From Enterovibrio coralii (GTDB taxonomy: Bacteria > Pseudomonadota > Gammaproteobacteria > Enterobacterales > Vibrionaceae): a DNA stretch of 64,000 bases. The notes beneath the pieces are model-generated. The model saw only the letters and a program-made list of their open reading frames with translations. It ran no database searches and had not been told where the DNA came from. The stretch lies in the NCBI RefSeq assembly GCF_001559595.1, contig NZ_LNTY01000006.1, positions 620,001 through 684,000 of the forward strand. The letters are read 5' to 3'. The translations under genes and the position numbers were made by a program. Below are positions 19,364-28,937 of the stretch, one piece after another. Positions within the stretch are counted from its first letter, which is position 1; each line of letters begins with the position of its first letter.

Positions 19364-20666
19364 TTTGTCCTCAATGGGACTCGCATGGGGCAGTATCCTC
19401 ATGCTGACAATGATGATTGCTCTGCTCCTCACTGGAATGCAACTTGCCTTCGTCACTGGCTTTGTCGCGCTCTTTTTCACGCTCGGTTGGTTCGGCGCAG
19501 ATGCGCTACCGCTAATCGCCAGCCGAACCTTCAGCTTTGTATCGGGCTATGTGTTCCTCGCCGTGCCAATGTTTGTGCTTATGGCTTCCATACTCGACCG
19601 CTCTGGGATTGCGAAAGATTTGTTTAACGCCATGCGAATCGTTGGCCGACGTGTTCGCGGTGGCGTTGCAATTCAAACCCTACTCGTTGCCGTAGTGCTC
19701 GCCTCAATGAGCGGTGTAATTGGCGGCGAAACCGTGCTTCTTGGCATTCTCGCCTTGCCGCAAATGCTGCGCCTTGGCTATAACCGCAAACTCGCTATCG
19801 GCACCACCTGTGCGGGCGGTGCGCTAGGGACCATGCTTCCACCGAGTATCGTGCTCATCATCTATGGCATGACGGCCAGCGTCTCGATTGGTGACTTGTT
19901 CAAAGCGTCCTTTATCCCTGCACTCATTCTCGCCTTTTGCTACATGGCTTATGTGCTCATTCGATGCTACCTCGACCCGTCGCTTGCGCCAGATATCACT
20001 CTCGAAGAAGACAACGAAGATATGAGCTACATGAAAGCCCTTTTCTTTCCGCTTTTATCCGTCGCTGTTGTGCTTGGCAGTATTTACAGCGGCATCGCCT
20101 CGGTGACTGAAGCCTCGGCTTTGGGCGTAGTAGGCATCATTTTGAGTGCATGGATCCGTGGCGAGCTTAGCGTCAACATGTTGGTTGAAAGTGCCATCGC
20201 AACCATGCGCACGTGCGGCATGATCATTTGGATTGGTATCGGCGCGAGTGCATTAGTGGGTATCTATAACCTGATGGGCGGCATTGATTTCGTGGGAGAC
20301 GTTATCCTGTCGCTAAGCGGCGGCGGAGCACTGTCTACCCTGTTGATCATGATGGTGATTTTGCTGATCTTGGGCATGTTCCTCGATTGGGTAGGTGTTG
20401 CCTTGCTGACCATGCCTATCTTCGTTCCCATGATCACGCAACTGGGATACGACCCTATTTGGTTTGGTGTGGTCTTCTGCCTCAATATGCAAGTGTCGTT
20501 TCTATCTCCACCTTTTGGCCCCGCCGCTTTCTACCTCAAATCCGTGGCGCCGAAGGACATCAGTTTGGGGGAGATATTCAGCTCGCTGCTGCCTTTTATC
20601 GCCATTCAGATCGTGGTGCTCAGCATGACCATTGCTTGGCCTGAACTTGCGATGTGGTGGAAATAA
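19356..20666 (+). CDS. TRAP transporter large permease (DctM family)
   Basis: A 436-residue protein with about a dozen membrane segments, the standard DctM length. Diagnostic stretches include FLAVPMFVLMASIL, GGALGTMLPPSIVLIIYG and the late SPPFGPAAFYLK. It forms the transport channel of the probable gluconate TRAP system. The gene overlaps the small permease by 8 bases, indicating translational coupling. Confidence 0.93.
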   Translation: MFDLSSMGLAWGSILMLTMMIALLLTGMQLAFVTGFVALFFTLGWFGADALPLIASRTFSFVSGYVFLAVPMFVLMASILDRSGIAKDLFNAMRIVGRRVRGGVAIQTLLVAVVLASMSGVIGGETVLLGILALPQMLRLGYNRKLAIGTTCAGGALGTMLPPSIVLIIYGMTASVSIGDLFKASFIPALILAFCYMAYVLIRCYLDPSLAPDITLEEDNEDMSYMKALFFPLLSVAVVLGSIYSGIASVTEASALGVVGIILSAWIRGELSVNMLVESAIATMRTCGMIIWIGIGASALVGIYNLMGGIDFVGDVILSLSGGGALSTLLIMMVILLILGMFLDWVGVALLTMPIFVPMITQLGYDPIWFGVVFCLNMQVSFLSPPFGPAAFYLKSVAPKDISLGEIFSSLLPFIAIQIVVLSMTIAWPELAMWWK

Positions 20667-20731
20667 CGATGCGCTTACTCCGTATCAACAGACCCTAGGA
20701 ATAGCGAAAACGATAAGGACAAACTGGGCAT

Positions 20732-21226
20732 ATGAAACAGAGAAAGATTTTGCTAATGGGCGTTTCAGGCGCAGGGAAAAGCCTGATTGGTCAGAAAGTC
20801 GCCAACAATCTTGGTATCCCCTTCTTTGACGGTGATGACTATCATCCTAAAGAGAACGTAAAAAAAATGCGCCAAGGCACGCCGCTGAACGATGAAGATC
20901 GCCAAGGCTGGCTAAAAACACTGAATCAGCTTTTTATCGAAAAACAGTCACTTGTCCTCGCTTGTTCTGCGCTAAAACAAACGTATCGCAACATGTTGGC
21001 GGAAAACAACGAAGACATGGTTGTTGTTTATCTGAAGGGAGATTTCGATACCATTTGGTCTCGCCACAAGAAGCGCGATGACCACTACTTTACTGGCGAG
21101 CGCATGTTACGAAGTCAGTTTGAAACACTTGAAGAACCAACACGCGATGAAGCCATTTATATCGATATTTCAAAAAGCGTCGATGACGTTGTCGCACAAG
21201 TAGTTGCGGCACTTAATGTTGAATAA
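20732..21226 (+). CDS. gntK: Gluconokinase
   Basis: A 164-residue kinase of normal GntK size. P-loop GVSGAGKS is near residues 10-17, with FDGDDYHP and GTPLNDEDRQGWL, the characteristic gluconokinase segments. It phosphorylates imported gluconate to 6-phosphogluconate for the pentose phosphate or Entner-Doudoroff pathway. It lies 65 bases after the TRAP genes and just before the repressor gene. The edd/eda genes are not in this window. Confidence 0.93.
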   Translation: MKQRKILLMGVSGAGKSLIGQKVANNLGIPFFDGDDYHPKENVKKMRQGTPLNDEDRQGWLKTLNQLFIEKQSLVLACSALKQTYRNMLAENNEDMVVVYLKGDFDTIWSRHKKRDDHYFTGERMLRSQFETLEEPTRDEAIYIDISKSVDDVVAQVVAALNVE

Positions 21227-21273
21227 GCAGGTCAATAAACGCGATGTGTCAGGGTGGAGAATAAGTACCAGCG

Positions 21274-22275
21274 ATGATGAAAAAGAAGAAAAGACCCACG
21301 CTTCAAGACATCGCCGACAGCGTAGGCGTGACGAAGATGACGGTTAGCCGCTGTCTTCGTGACCCAACGCAAGTCTCCCCAGAGTTACGAGACAAAATCG
21401 CCGCCTCCGTGGAAGAGCTCGGTTACATCCCAAACCGCGCACCGGATATTCTTTCCAACGCCAAAAGTCAGGTCATTGGCGTACTTGTCCCCTCTTTAAC
21501 CAACCAAGTCTTTGCCGAAGTATTAAGGGGCATAGAGACCGTTACAACGCCTGCGGGTTACCAAACCATGATTGCCCACTATGGTTACAGTGCAGAACTG
21601 GAAGAACAAAGCATCGCCTCTCTGCTTTCTTATAACGTTGATGCCATCATTTTGTCGCAGACAACACACACAGATAAATCACGCAAAATGCTGGCGACCG
21701 CATCAATTCCTATCGTAGAAATCATGGACTGTGTTTCTCCCGTCGTTGAGCAAGCCGTTGGGTTTGATAATACAGCGGCTGCTGAAGCCATGACGCGTGC
21801 AATGATAGAAAAAGGCCACCAGCGGATTGCCTACTTTGCTGCCCGCATGGATCAAAGAACCATTCAAAAAATGCAGGGATACGAGAGAGCCATGCAAGCC
21901 AGTGGCCTGTCACCTTTTACTCTGCAAACCGAGGAAGCATCTTCGTTCACACTAGGCTCAACCTTGCTCACTCAAGCCTTAGATGAACACCCAGACGTAG
22001 ATGGTATTTTCTGTACCAACGACGATTTAGCCATCGGCGCACTCTACGAATGCCAACGTCGAAACATTAAGGTACCGGATGACATCGCCATTGCAGGTTT
22101 CCACGGACTCGACATCAGCAAGGCCATGGTGCCAAGACTCGCCACCGTGGTAACACCCAGAGAGCAAATTGGCAAAGTCGCCGCCGAGCAACTTTTGGAA
22201 AGGCTAAAAGGCCGAACTATCTGGCGAACTGCCATCGACCTTGGTTATCACATCGAGATGGGTGAGAGTCTTTAA
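21274..22275 (+). CDS. gntR: LacI-family repressor of gluconate genes (GntR type)
   Basis: A 333-residue LacI-family protein. The helix-turn-helix is at residues 6-30 (LQDIADSVGVTKMTVSRCL), the hinge near 45-60, followed by a periplasmic-binding-like core. The cluster with gluconokinase and the GntR-consensus operators upstream of the operon support identification as the gluconate-responsive repressor. It is the last gene of the module and would control its own synthesis. Confidence 0.88.
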   Translation: MMKKKKRPTLQDIADSVGVTKMTVSRCLRDPTQVSPELRDKIAASVEELGYIPNRAPDILSNAKSQVIGVLVPSLTNQVFAEVLRGIETVTTPAGYQTMIAHYGYSAELEEQSIASLLSYNVDAIILSQTTHTDKSRKMLATASIPIVEIMDCVSPVVEQAVGFDNTAAAEAMTRAMIEKGHQRIAYFAARMDQRTIQKMQGYERAMQASGLSPFTLQTEEASSFTLGSTLLTQALDEHPDVDGIFCTNDDLAIGALYECQRRNIKVPDDIAIAGFHGLDISKAMVPRLATVVTPREQIGKVAAEQLLERLKGRTIWRTAIDLGYHIEMGESL

Positions 22276-22321
22276 GTTTCTTTCACTCAAACCTTCCAGA
22301 TACAGTTTTCGCGATAAGGCG

Positions 22322-24295
22322 TCACATAAAGATGTATTGCCGATACAGCGCATCTAAGGATTGACGCATTGTATCTGCTTGCTCTGCTTTACCGTCCGCA
22401 ATAAGTGCCAGCAACTCTCTTTCAGACATTGTGATTCTTTGGCAAAGCTCCTCCAACGTGGCACAGAGGTGTTCGCTGCGTATTCGGGCTTTTTCTGCCG
22501 CAACAGGGTCAATGGTTCGATTGGAGCTTTTCGGCTCTATCTTGTGTTCAGCATTGTAAGCCATTTGCTTTGCACGCCTTCGGTTCGATTCATCCATTGC
22601 TTTTTGCATCGCAGGCGTGATTTTGTCGGCGTATAGAATCGCTTTCCCATTCGCATTGCGGGCAGCTCTTCCAATAATTTGGATGAGTGCTTCCGAGGAG
22701 CGCAAAAAGCCCGCATGATCAGCATCTAACACAGCAACCAAAGACGCCTCAGGAATATCCAAGCCTTCTCTCAGCAAGTTGATGCCAATGAGAACATCCA
22801 CTTCTCCCCGCCGTAGTTGGCGAATAATTTCAATGCGATCGTCCGTTTTTACATCACTATGGATGTACTGACATCGAACACCTTGTTCGAGCAAGTCACT
22901 GTGCAAAGCCTCCGCACTTTGTTTGGTGAGCGTTGTAACTAGCACCCTCTCATTTTTAGCGATGCGCTGTTGGATTTGTTCAAACAAATCCGTTCGCGTC
23001 TGTGCTAGAGGAATAATTTCAATTTCAGGGTCTAGTAGCCCTGTCGGTCGAATGATCTGATCTACCACAACACCACCCGAGCGCTTCACTTCATAGTCAC
23101 CCGGTGTTGCTGAGACAAAAATGGTTTGCGGTTTTATCTTTTCAAATTCTGAAAAACTCAGTGGTCGATTAAATTTGGCAGACGGCAACCTAAAACCATA
23201 ATCAATCAAGGTATCTTTTCTGCTCTGGTCACCTTTATACATCGCATGGATTTGCGACACCATGACGTGTGATTCATCAATAAAGAGCAAGCCACCTTTA
23301 GGGAGATAATCCATCAGTGTGGTTGGCGGCAATGATGGATCTCGCTCGTTGAGGTAAGACGCATAGTTTTCAATGCCTCCGCAATATCCTTGAGTGCGTA
23401 GCATTTCAAGATCACGCGTTGTTCGTTCATAAAGTCTCGCAGCTTCCGTCAGTTGATGATTGCGGCTTAGTTCTGCCGTTCTTTCTTCAAGCTCCGCTTC
23501 AATGGCCTTACAGGCTTTTGCGATTTGATCGGGCGATGTGGAGTAAAGCGTTTTCGGAGAAACCCGATAGTGTTGAAGTTCATCCAATACTGCACCTGTT
23601 GCACTGTCTACTTGCAATAATCGTTTGATCTTTGAATGGTTATCTAACTCGATACGGATCAGTGCTTGCTCAGAATCTGCTGGGAAAATCTCAACATGAT
23701 GTGCCTGCGTTTTATAGCAACCACGGCTAAGCGGTTCTGCCCCAGGTTCATAATGTAATTTAGCTAATTGCTGTTCTAGGCTCGGTAACGAAATTGCTTC
23801 ACCGACATTAAGGTTTATCTGCAATGCCTTGTATGCGTCAGGAGAGCCCAGCCCATAAACGGACGACACTGACGCCACCACGATGACATCTTTTCGCTCA
23901 ATCAGTGCTTTCGTTGTTGAAAGACGAAGACGTTCCAATTGAGCATTCACTGCCGAGTCTTTACGAATAAAGCGATTACTGCCTGGCAAATACACTTCTG
24001 GCTGATAGTAGTCGTAATAAGAGACGAAATACTCAACCGCATTTTCAGGAAAGAAAGCGCGCATTTCATGATAAAGCTGCGCGGCCAGCGTTTTATTGTG
24101 TGCAAGAATCAATGTTGGCCTGTTGAGGCGATGGATAATGTTTGCCATCGTGAAGGTCTTTCCCGACCCCGTGACGCCTTGCAATGTTTGGTGTGTTTTC
24201 CCTGCCTCGATACCCGCAATCAACTTTGCAATCGCCTCGGGTTGATCGCCCGAAGGTGCATGTTTCGAATGAAGTAAGAACGTGTCTTTTGCCAT
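22322..24295 (-). CDS. Divergent UvrB-like excinuclease helicase subunit (probable second UvrB)
   Basis: A 657-residue protein with full UvrB architecture: Walker A GVTGSGKT (residues 40-47), damage-probing beta-hairpin (about 91-116), DEAD-like box IDESH and helicase motifs including QIIGRAAR. ATG 24295 is chosen because AAGGGA lies 7 bases upstream. Compared with the E. coli protein as I recall it, the hairpin is altered (VYLPGSNRF in place of AYVPSSDTF) and the C-terminal UvrC-binding domain is weakly conserved. It may therefore be an accessory paralogue beside a canonical uvrB elsewhere. It could still function in nucleotide-excision repair. No uvrA or uvrC is in the window. Confidence 0.85.
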   Translation of the reverse strand: MAKDTFLLHSKHAPSGDQPEAIAKLIAGIEAGKTHQTLQGVTGSGKTFTMANIIHRLNRPTLILAHNKTLAAQLYHEMRAFFPENAVEYFVSYYDYYQPEVYLPGSNRFIRKDSAVNAQLERLRLSTTKALIERKDVIVVASVSSVYGLGSPDAYKALQINLNVGEAISLPSLEQQLAKLHYEPGAEPLSRGCYKTQAHHVEIFPADSEQALIRIELDNHSKIKRLLQVDSATGAVLDELQHYRVSPKTLYSTSPDQIAKACKAIEAELEERTAELSRNHQLTEAARLYERTTRDLEMLRTQGYCGGIENYASYLNERDPSLPPTTLMDYLPKGGLLFIDESHVMVSQIHAMYKGDQSRKDTLIDYGFRLPSAKFNRPLSFSEFEKIKPQTIFVSATPGDYEVKRSGGVVVDQIIRPTGLLDPEIEIIPLAQTRTDLFEQIQQRIAKNERVLVTTLTKQSAEALHSDLLEQGVRCQYIHSDVKTDDRIEIIRQLRRGEVDVLIGINLLREGLDIPEASLVAVLDADHAGFLRSSEALIQIIGRAARNANGKAILYADKITPAMQKAMDESNRRRAKQMAYNAEHKIEPKSSNRTIDPVAAEKARIRSEHLCATLEELCQRITMSERELLALIADGKAEQADTMRQSLDALYRQYIFM

Positions 24296-24626
24296 TGCGG
24301 TTTCCCTTGGGTCATTGAGTAAACCAAGTAAAGGTACTGACACCTCTCTCTGTCAAACTCTGTCCCGTGCAACAACTGGGAATTTTCCGATTTTGTAAAA
24401 AACGAAAATAACAAACACCTGCTGATTAGTGACGCATCAATCTCCAGAAGCAAACGTGAAACAGAGCTAGATATTCATCACGTTGCTTATCTTCATTTTT
24501 CATCGTTTGTCATTCCACCCAAGATCAACACCACAAATGCTTGTTATCAACTTGTTACTCAAACTTAAGTGCGTTGAATTAGGCAAACGGACTTTCTTAT
24601 TCACTACTCGTTTGAAGGAACAAACC
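24296..24626. other. Divergent promoter region of the uvrB-like and tautomerase genes
   Basis: 331 bases without a supported gene. A 53-codon reading-frame extension precedes the tautomerase but lacks a ribosome-binding site. No strong LexA box was found. Confidence 0.45.
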
Positions 24627-25028
24627 ATGCCCTATCTAAACGTACGTATATCAGCAGTCGAGTCACCGGAATCCGCTGAAAAAGTGGTTGATTCACTCAT
24701 GAAACACACCACAGAAGTGTTGGGAAAAAAGCCTGATGTAACGTCTATCGACATAGATTTCGTTGACCCTGCCAAATGGTTTGTGGGCGGGATGAGAATG
24801 AGCGAGCGAAACGCGGTAACGTTTTACCTAGAAATAAAAGTAACCGATGGCACCAACACCAAGCAGGAAAAAGCGCAATATGTGAGAAATGTATTTTCGG
24901 ATTTTGAGGCCATCTTCGGTGAAGTCACGCCAGCAAGTTACATCGTGGTCGATGATGTCCGTGCTGATTCATGGGGATTCGAAGGGAAAACGCAGGAATA
25001 CCGCTTTATTCAATCTCAGCCTTTGTAG
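24627..25028 (+). CDS. Tautomerase superfamily protein
   Basis: A 133-residue protein. The ATG at 24627 is chosen because GAAGGA lies 9 bases upstream and because it places proline directly after the initiator methionine (MPYLNVRIS), the catalytic base of 4-oxalocrotonate tautomerase-type enzymes. The length fits the double-length members rather than the 62-residue ones. Substrate unknown. A hairpin (25050-25076) without a T run follows the gene. Confidence 0.8.
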   Translation: MPYLNVRISAVESPESAEKVVDSLMKHTTEVLGKKPDVTSIDIDFVDPAKWFVGGMRMSERNAVTFYLEIKVTDGTNTKQEKAQYVRNVFSDFEAIFGEVTPASYIVVDDVRADSWGFEGKTQEYRFIQSQPL

Positions 25029-25301
25029 TGTCAAACCCTCCTCAAACATAAGAGGCTTTCACATCATGAGCCTCTTACTTCAAAGCAACACGGATTCTCC
25101 GAGGTTGCTCTCCGCCTTCCTCTTAGCGTGACCGCACTTTAAACCAGCATTCGCCATTTCTTATGTGCCCCAAATTGAGACAGTTGAGAGGAAGTGAAGA
25201 AACAAACTAATTTGCTGATTTAACGATGCCTTCCCCTAAAGCTCCTTACTGACTACAGCTAATATGAACAAATAAGTGACTAAGAATTTGGGACGATATT
25301 A

Positions 25302-25718
25302 ATGAAATGGATTGGATTTGCGTTTTTCTCCTTGGCATTGATTGGTTGTGAGCAGCCTAAAAAGGAACTGCCAGTCACTTTCAAACCAAACATTCCCTAT
25401 TGCTCTGGTGAAAAAACCATGACTGGCACGTTTATGCAACTAAACAACGACAGTGAATGGTATGTTCGACAACTCCCTTGCACGGGTGAGTTTGATTCCC
25501 TTTCTTCCAGCGATGTAACGCTGGGAAACCAACAACCCTCAGGTTCAGTTGAAACTGGCATCATTGTGTTTTACCAGCATAAAGGCACACCAGACTTAAA
25601 TACGTTTCTTCGCAGCAACGCCGCAGAAATGGGTGGCAATGCCGTTGTGGTGAAAACCGTTACCGCCCAAGAAGGGGAAGATATCTACATTGCTACCGTA
25701 TACCGTTCGACCCCCTGA
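25302..25718 (+). CDS. Predicted outer-membrane or periplasmic lipoprotein
   Basis: A 138-residue protein with a type II signal peptide and lipobox LIGC, placing the lipidated cysteine at about residue 16. Two further cysteines (YCSG, LPCTG) could form a disulfide. The C-terminal SNAAEMGGNAVVVKT segment resembles the core of small RcsF/YbjQ-like folds, but the similarity is short. First gene of a compact run of small exported proteins. Function unknown. Confidence 0.7.
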   Translation: MKWIGFAFFSLALIGCEQPKKELPVTFKPNIPYCSGEKTMTGTFMQLNNDSEWYVRQLPCTGEFDSLSSSDVTLGNQQPSGSVETGIIVFYQHKGTPDLNTFLRSNAAEMGGNAVVVKTVTAQEGEDIYIATVYRSTP

Positions 25719-25738
25719 GAGAGAGAAAGGATTTTTGT

Positions 25739-26160
25739 ATGAAACAATATATCGTGATGGGGTTGTTGCTCGTTGCCAGCATCGCCAATGCAACATCCAA
25801 CGATGACCACGCAGAAGACAAAGCACAAATACGCGCGTTACTGGAACAGCTTTACACAGATGGCCAAAACCCAAACCTCTCTACGGGTGAATACCTTCAA
25901 CGTTACTTTCTTCCTAAAAGCTTAAAACAGCTACAGGTCGTCTCAGGTCCCAATGGCGAACGCAAGAAATGGGAGAGATAGTCAGCAATATCAACAGCGA
26001 CGGCTTTCAAGCTTGGCTAGACATGTTATCGACGGCGGGAAGTGCCCCTATTAATTTCTACACGAGCCGGCAAGGCGAGCCAATTGCGATCATCGATGTG
26101 ACCTTCCCAAGAAAACCAAAGTTCACCAAGTATCAAGGAAAGTGGTATGCGTCTATGTAA
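25739..26160 (+). pseudogene. Small exported protein, reading frame broken by one base
   Basis: Two overlapping frames read as one protein. The first (25739-25981) begins with a signal peptide (cleavage near ANA) and stops at KKWER; the second (25969-26160) continues with GEIVSNINSDGFQAW in the next frame. One extra A in the AAA run at 25966-25968 would join them into 140 residues, an exact codon count. It resembles small periplasmic proteins of the DUF3828 kind only loosely. Either a sequencing undercall or a real frameshift. If both frames are genuine, they would be two coupled genes. Confidence 0.6.
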
Positions 26161-27115
26161 TTTAGGGAAGAAAGATAAGCTAACACCATCAGCCGCCATT
26201 ATAGGTGTTTCGCTACTTTTCGCTGGCAACGCATGGGCTTACGACTGCCAGAAAAACGTTCAAAACCATAACATCCTGAAAGCCAGAAACTTCTTGGTGG
26301 ATGTGGTGGTTGATGCTCCTGCCGGCCTGAATGAAACAGGTACGTTAGAGATCATCGGATTTAGATGCATATCTGCAATAAATCCTAATGAAGCCTTCAA
26401 GATGTCGATGAGCAAGAGTGCCGCACTCCCCCAATTCGACATCATCTACACAGACAAAGATGGCGTTCGGTTTAACAATATTATGCAAGCAAGTGTGTTT
26501 CCGTGGAGTGAAAGCGTTACCGTTAATATGGTCTCAACCGTTCTTGCTGACCTGTTGAAAAACATCCCCAATTTAAGGTCGTACAACGACCAAGATAAGC
26601 AAGCATTGATCGCGATGTCACGCGAATCTGTGCACCTAAAGCAATGGGCAAATCTACGCAGCAAGCGCATGTCGGAAAATCCTCTGGTTTACGCTTACCC
26701 CTTGCCCGACGCTGAGGAACAATTGCTTTCTCTCGCCATCGACGAGTTTCATTCGAACAACCAGCAGCTGCAAAAACGCTACGTCGACCAAGTCACTCAG
26801 CAACCTGATGAAGTCATCTTGTCTTTTTTTAATGACTTGCAATCGGGAAAGAAAAGCGAAGCGGATTTAACACCCTACTTGGAGAGAAAATATCTGTATG
26901 AAGACAGGTACACGGAACGGCTACTCAAACAAACCATAGAAGACGTCACGAACGTTGAGTTAACTGAACTGGACGCCCTTAAAGGCCGAGCATTTGCGAC
27001 AGTGACCTACACCACCACGTCCAACCCTTCTGGCGTGACGCAAAAGTTCATGTTGAAGCGAAAACAGTCGGCGTGGCTGATATCGTCAGTTTATCAACCG
27101 AAAGGACAAGGGTAG
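26147..27115 (+). CDS. Exported protein of unknown function
   Basis: A 322-residue protein with a signal-type hydrophobic segment (about residues 15-31) ending AWAYD and a conserved-looking cysteine pair (YDCQK, GFRCIS). The C-terminal 60 residues (KGRAFATVTYTTTSNPSG and KRKQSAWLISSVYQP) look like a small alpha/beta domain that also resembles the preceding protein's end. Its start overlaps the upstream frame by 14 bases, so the two are probably co-translated. No family is recognised. Confidence 0.65.
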   Translation: MRLCNLGKKDKLTPSAAIIGVSLLFAGNAWAYDCQKNVQNHNILKARNFLVDVVVDAPAGLNETGTLEIIGFRCISAINPNEAFKMSMSKSAALPQFDIIYTDKDGVRFNNIMQASVFPWSESVTVNMVSTVLADLLKNIPNLRSYNDQDKQALIAMSRESVHLKQWANLRSKRMSENPLVYAYPLPDAEEQLLSLAIDEFHSNNQQLQKRYVDQVTQQPDEVILSFFNDLQSGKKSEADLTPYLERKYLYEDRYTERLLKQTIEDVTNVELTELDALKGRAFATVTYTTTSNPSGVTQKFMLKRKQSAWLISSVYQPKGQG

Positions 27116-27215
27116 TTTGGCAAAATTGGAGATTAGCTTTTGCGTTTCTGTCCAATAAATCAGTGATAGCCGCTATTTAAGGGCTATCACCGTGTGTTGG
27201 TTAGTTCTGTTTATT

Positions 27216-28877
27216 TCAGATCGATTTTGAAATTAAGTCTGCCTTTAACAGTCCGCCTTTTGTCAACAACCTCGGCGAAAAGTGTGGATTTCTGCGACTT
27301 TTATAAGCACTCAAAATCTTTTGGAGCCCTTTTGCTTCCAATAGAGAAATATTAATTTCTGTATCCATGTCTGCGGAGTTAATAAAATCTTCAGAAAATT
27401 CCGGTGCGATAATAAGAACTTGCGCGACTCTAAATCCATTACTCTCGCAGCGTTTAACATAAGATTTTACTTGTCTAGATGTTGCTGAATACTTGGCAAA
27501 CTGGCCATTTTTAAATGATTTAACCTCACCAACAATCACATCATTATTTTCTAGTGAAATGATGATGTCTGATTGATCCTTTGCCGTATTGATACTTTTC
27601 CTCAGATCTTCATCAACATTCATCCCTAACTGTTCAAAAATCGCCCTTGTAACTTCTTCAAACTTACTTCCAATTTCGCTTTCTTTTATATCAATACCCA
27701 CTGAATTTAGAGATTGAATGTCTCTACTAGCTAGTAGATGGTAATTTTCTATCAATCTATCGTTTGCACTTGCGAAACTTTCGATGATCTGCGTTCTTGG
27801 ATTACCTCGACGAGGTAGACCTAAATCATTCCTTATAACTTTAATCTCATCGTTACTATAGAGATATAAAATATCAAAAGGAGTAACGTTTAGAGCTTTC
27901 AGTTTTTCTGGATCAATGGTCTCTTTATTCTCAATTTCGAAATCAGCCTTGATTTTGGCTTCCAGCTCAGGATCACATGAAGCCAAGGCATCCAGCATCT
28001 CTCTGTACCCACTAACGCTCAGCGTAGAAAACTCAAAATCTGATAAACCTTTTAGAAACTCGGTTAAAACATCGATACGCTCTTGAAGTCTTACTCCAAT
28101 TTTTGGAATATCTAGACCCATATCATCGATGAGCTGTTTCACTCTTTCTTTTCTTTCATTCTGTGTAGCATCTTCGCTATGAAGATCATTAGATAATATG
28201 CTTCGTATTGAGAGTCCCGAGTGCGAAATGGTAGCGATCTTATCTTGACGCTCAACACCTCTAAACTTGTGCCCATGGCTCTTAAGTATATTTGACAACT
28301 CAGCATCAGAAAAAGACCTCAATATGCGGAGCGCATATTTATCATGAAGTTCTTTCCCTTGAATATCATGCAATATATCGACCACCTCATCAGCAATCAT
28401 TACTTCTGACCGCCTCTTATTAATGAAAATAATTCCATTTTCTCTGAGATACTCTAAAGCACTTTCGATTGCAAGTTCTGGAATTGGGTCGATCGTGTGT
28501 TCAATCGCATGCATCTCATCTCTAGAGAGACCTAACCCTTCTGCTAGAGTATTAAGTATCCCCCTTTCGTCTTCACTTATCTTTGCAGTTCTGTTAATTT
28601 TAAGGTCGTTATTAAAAGCTGTACGCACGCAGTTTCTATAAACCTTCAAACGGCTATGCCTGCAAAATGAAGTCGACTCAATGTTGTTAATGTCATCTTC
28701 TATTAACATACTTAGGGCATCGATAGCTTGGTACTCCTTCGAGTACAGCTGTTCAATCCAATGAGTTGTTGCAATACAGTTCCCGTCTCGTGTCAGAATA
28801 TTAATGAGAAGAGATACTTGAGGTCCACCAACAGCTATTTGCTCCAATAGATGCCTCTTATAGTGATGTTGGATCAA
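27216..28877 (-). CDS. PD-(D/E)XK nuclease-like protein with SAP-like segments, 5' end probably frame-shifted
   Basis: A 553-residue open frame with only a TTG start. The C-terminal region carries a restriction-endonuclease core: D437 in SDIIISL, then E451 and K453 in GEVKS, followed by a QVKSY helix, as in Mrr-type nucleases. Segments near residues 185-220 and 340-370 look like SAP-type DNA-binding helices. The frame is open upstream of the TTG without a usable start, and an ATG-led segment in another frame (separate entry) supplies a natural N-terminus. The gene is AT-richer than its neighbours and stands alone, suggesting acquired DNA. A DNA-targeting defence or repair role is inferred. 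Confidence 0.65.
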   Translation of the reverse strand: MIQHHYKRHLLEQIAVGGPQVSLLINILTRDGNCIATTHWIEQLYSKEYQAIDALSMLIEDDINNIESTSFCRHSRLKVYRNCVRTAFNNDLKINRTAKISEDERGILNTLAEGLGLSRDEMHAIEHTIDPIPELAIESALEYLRENGIIFINKRRSEVMIADEVVDILHDIQGKELHDKYALRILRSFSDAELSNILKSHGHKFRGVERQDKIATISHSGLSIRSILSNDLHSEDATQNERKERVKQLIDDMGLDIPKIGVRLQERIDVLTEFLKGLSDFEFSTLSVSGYREMLDALASCDPELEAKIKADFEIENKETIDPEKLKALNVTPFDILYLYSNDEIKVIRNDLGLPRRGNPRTQIIESFASANDRLIENYHLLASRDIQSLNSVGIDIKESEIGSKFEEVTRAIFEQLGMNVDEDLRKSINTAKDQSDIIISLENNDVIVGEVKSFKNGQFAKYSATSRQVKSYVKRCESNGFRVAQVLIIAPEFSEDFINSADMDTEINISLLEAKGLQKILSAYKSRRNPHFSPRLLTKGGLLKADLISKSI

Positions 28878-28937
28878 GCTAAAAAGCTGCGTTAGTTCAT
28901 TTCCTGAAGCGGCTTTTAGTTGCCCATCAATTTTTTC

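Noticed and set aside
24360..24375. LexA-box-like CTGT-N8-ACAA upstream of the uvrB-like gene.
   Set aside because: One core base differs, the AT-rich centre is absent and the site is a single weak match; too little to claim SOS control.
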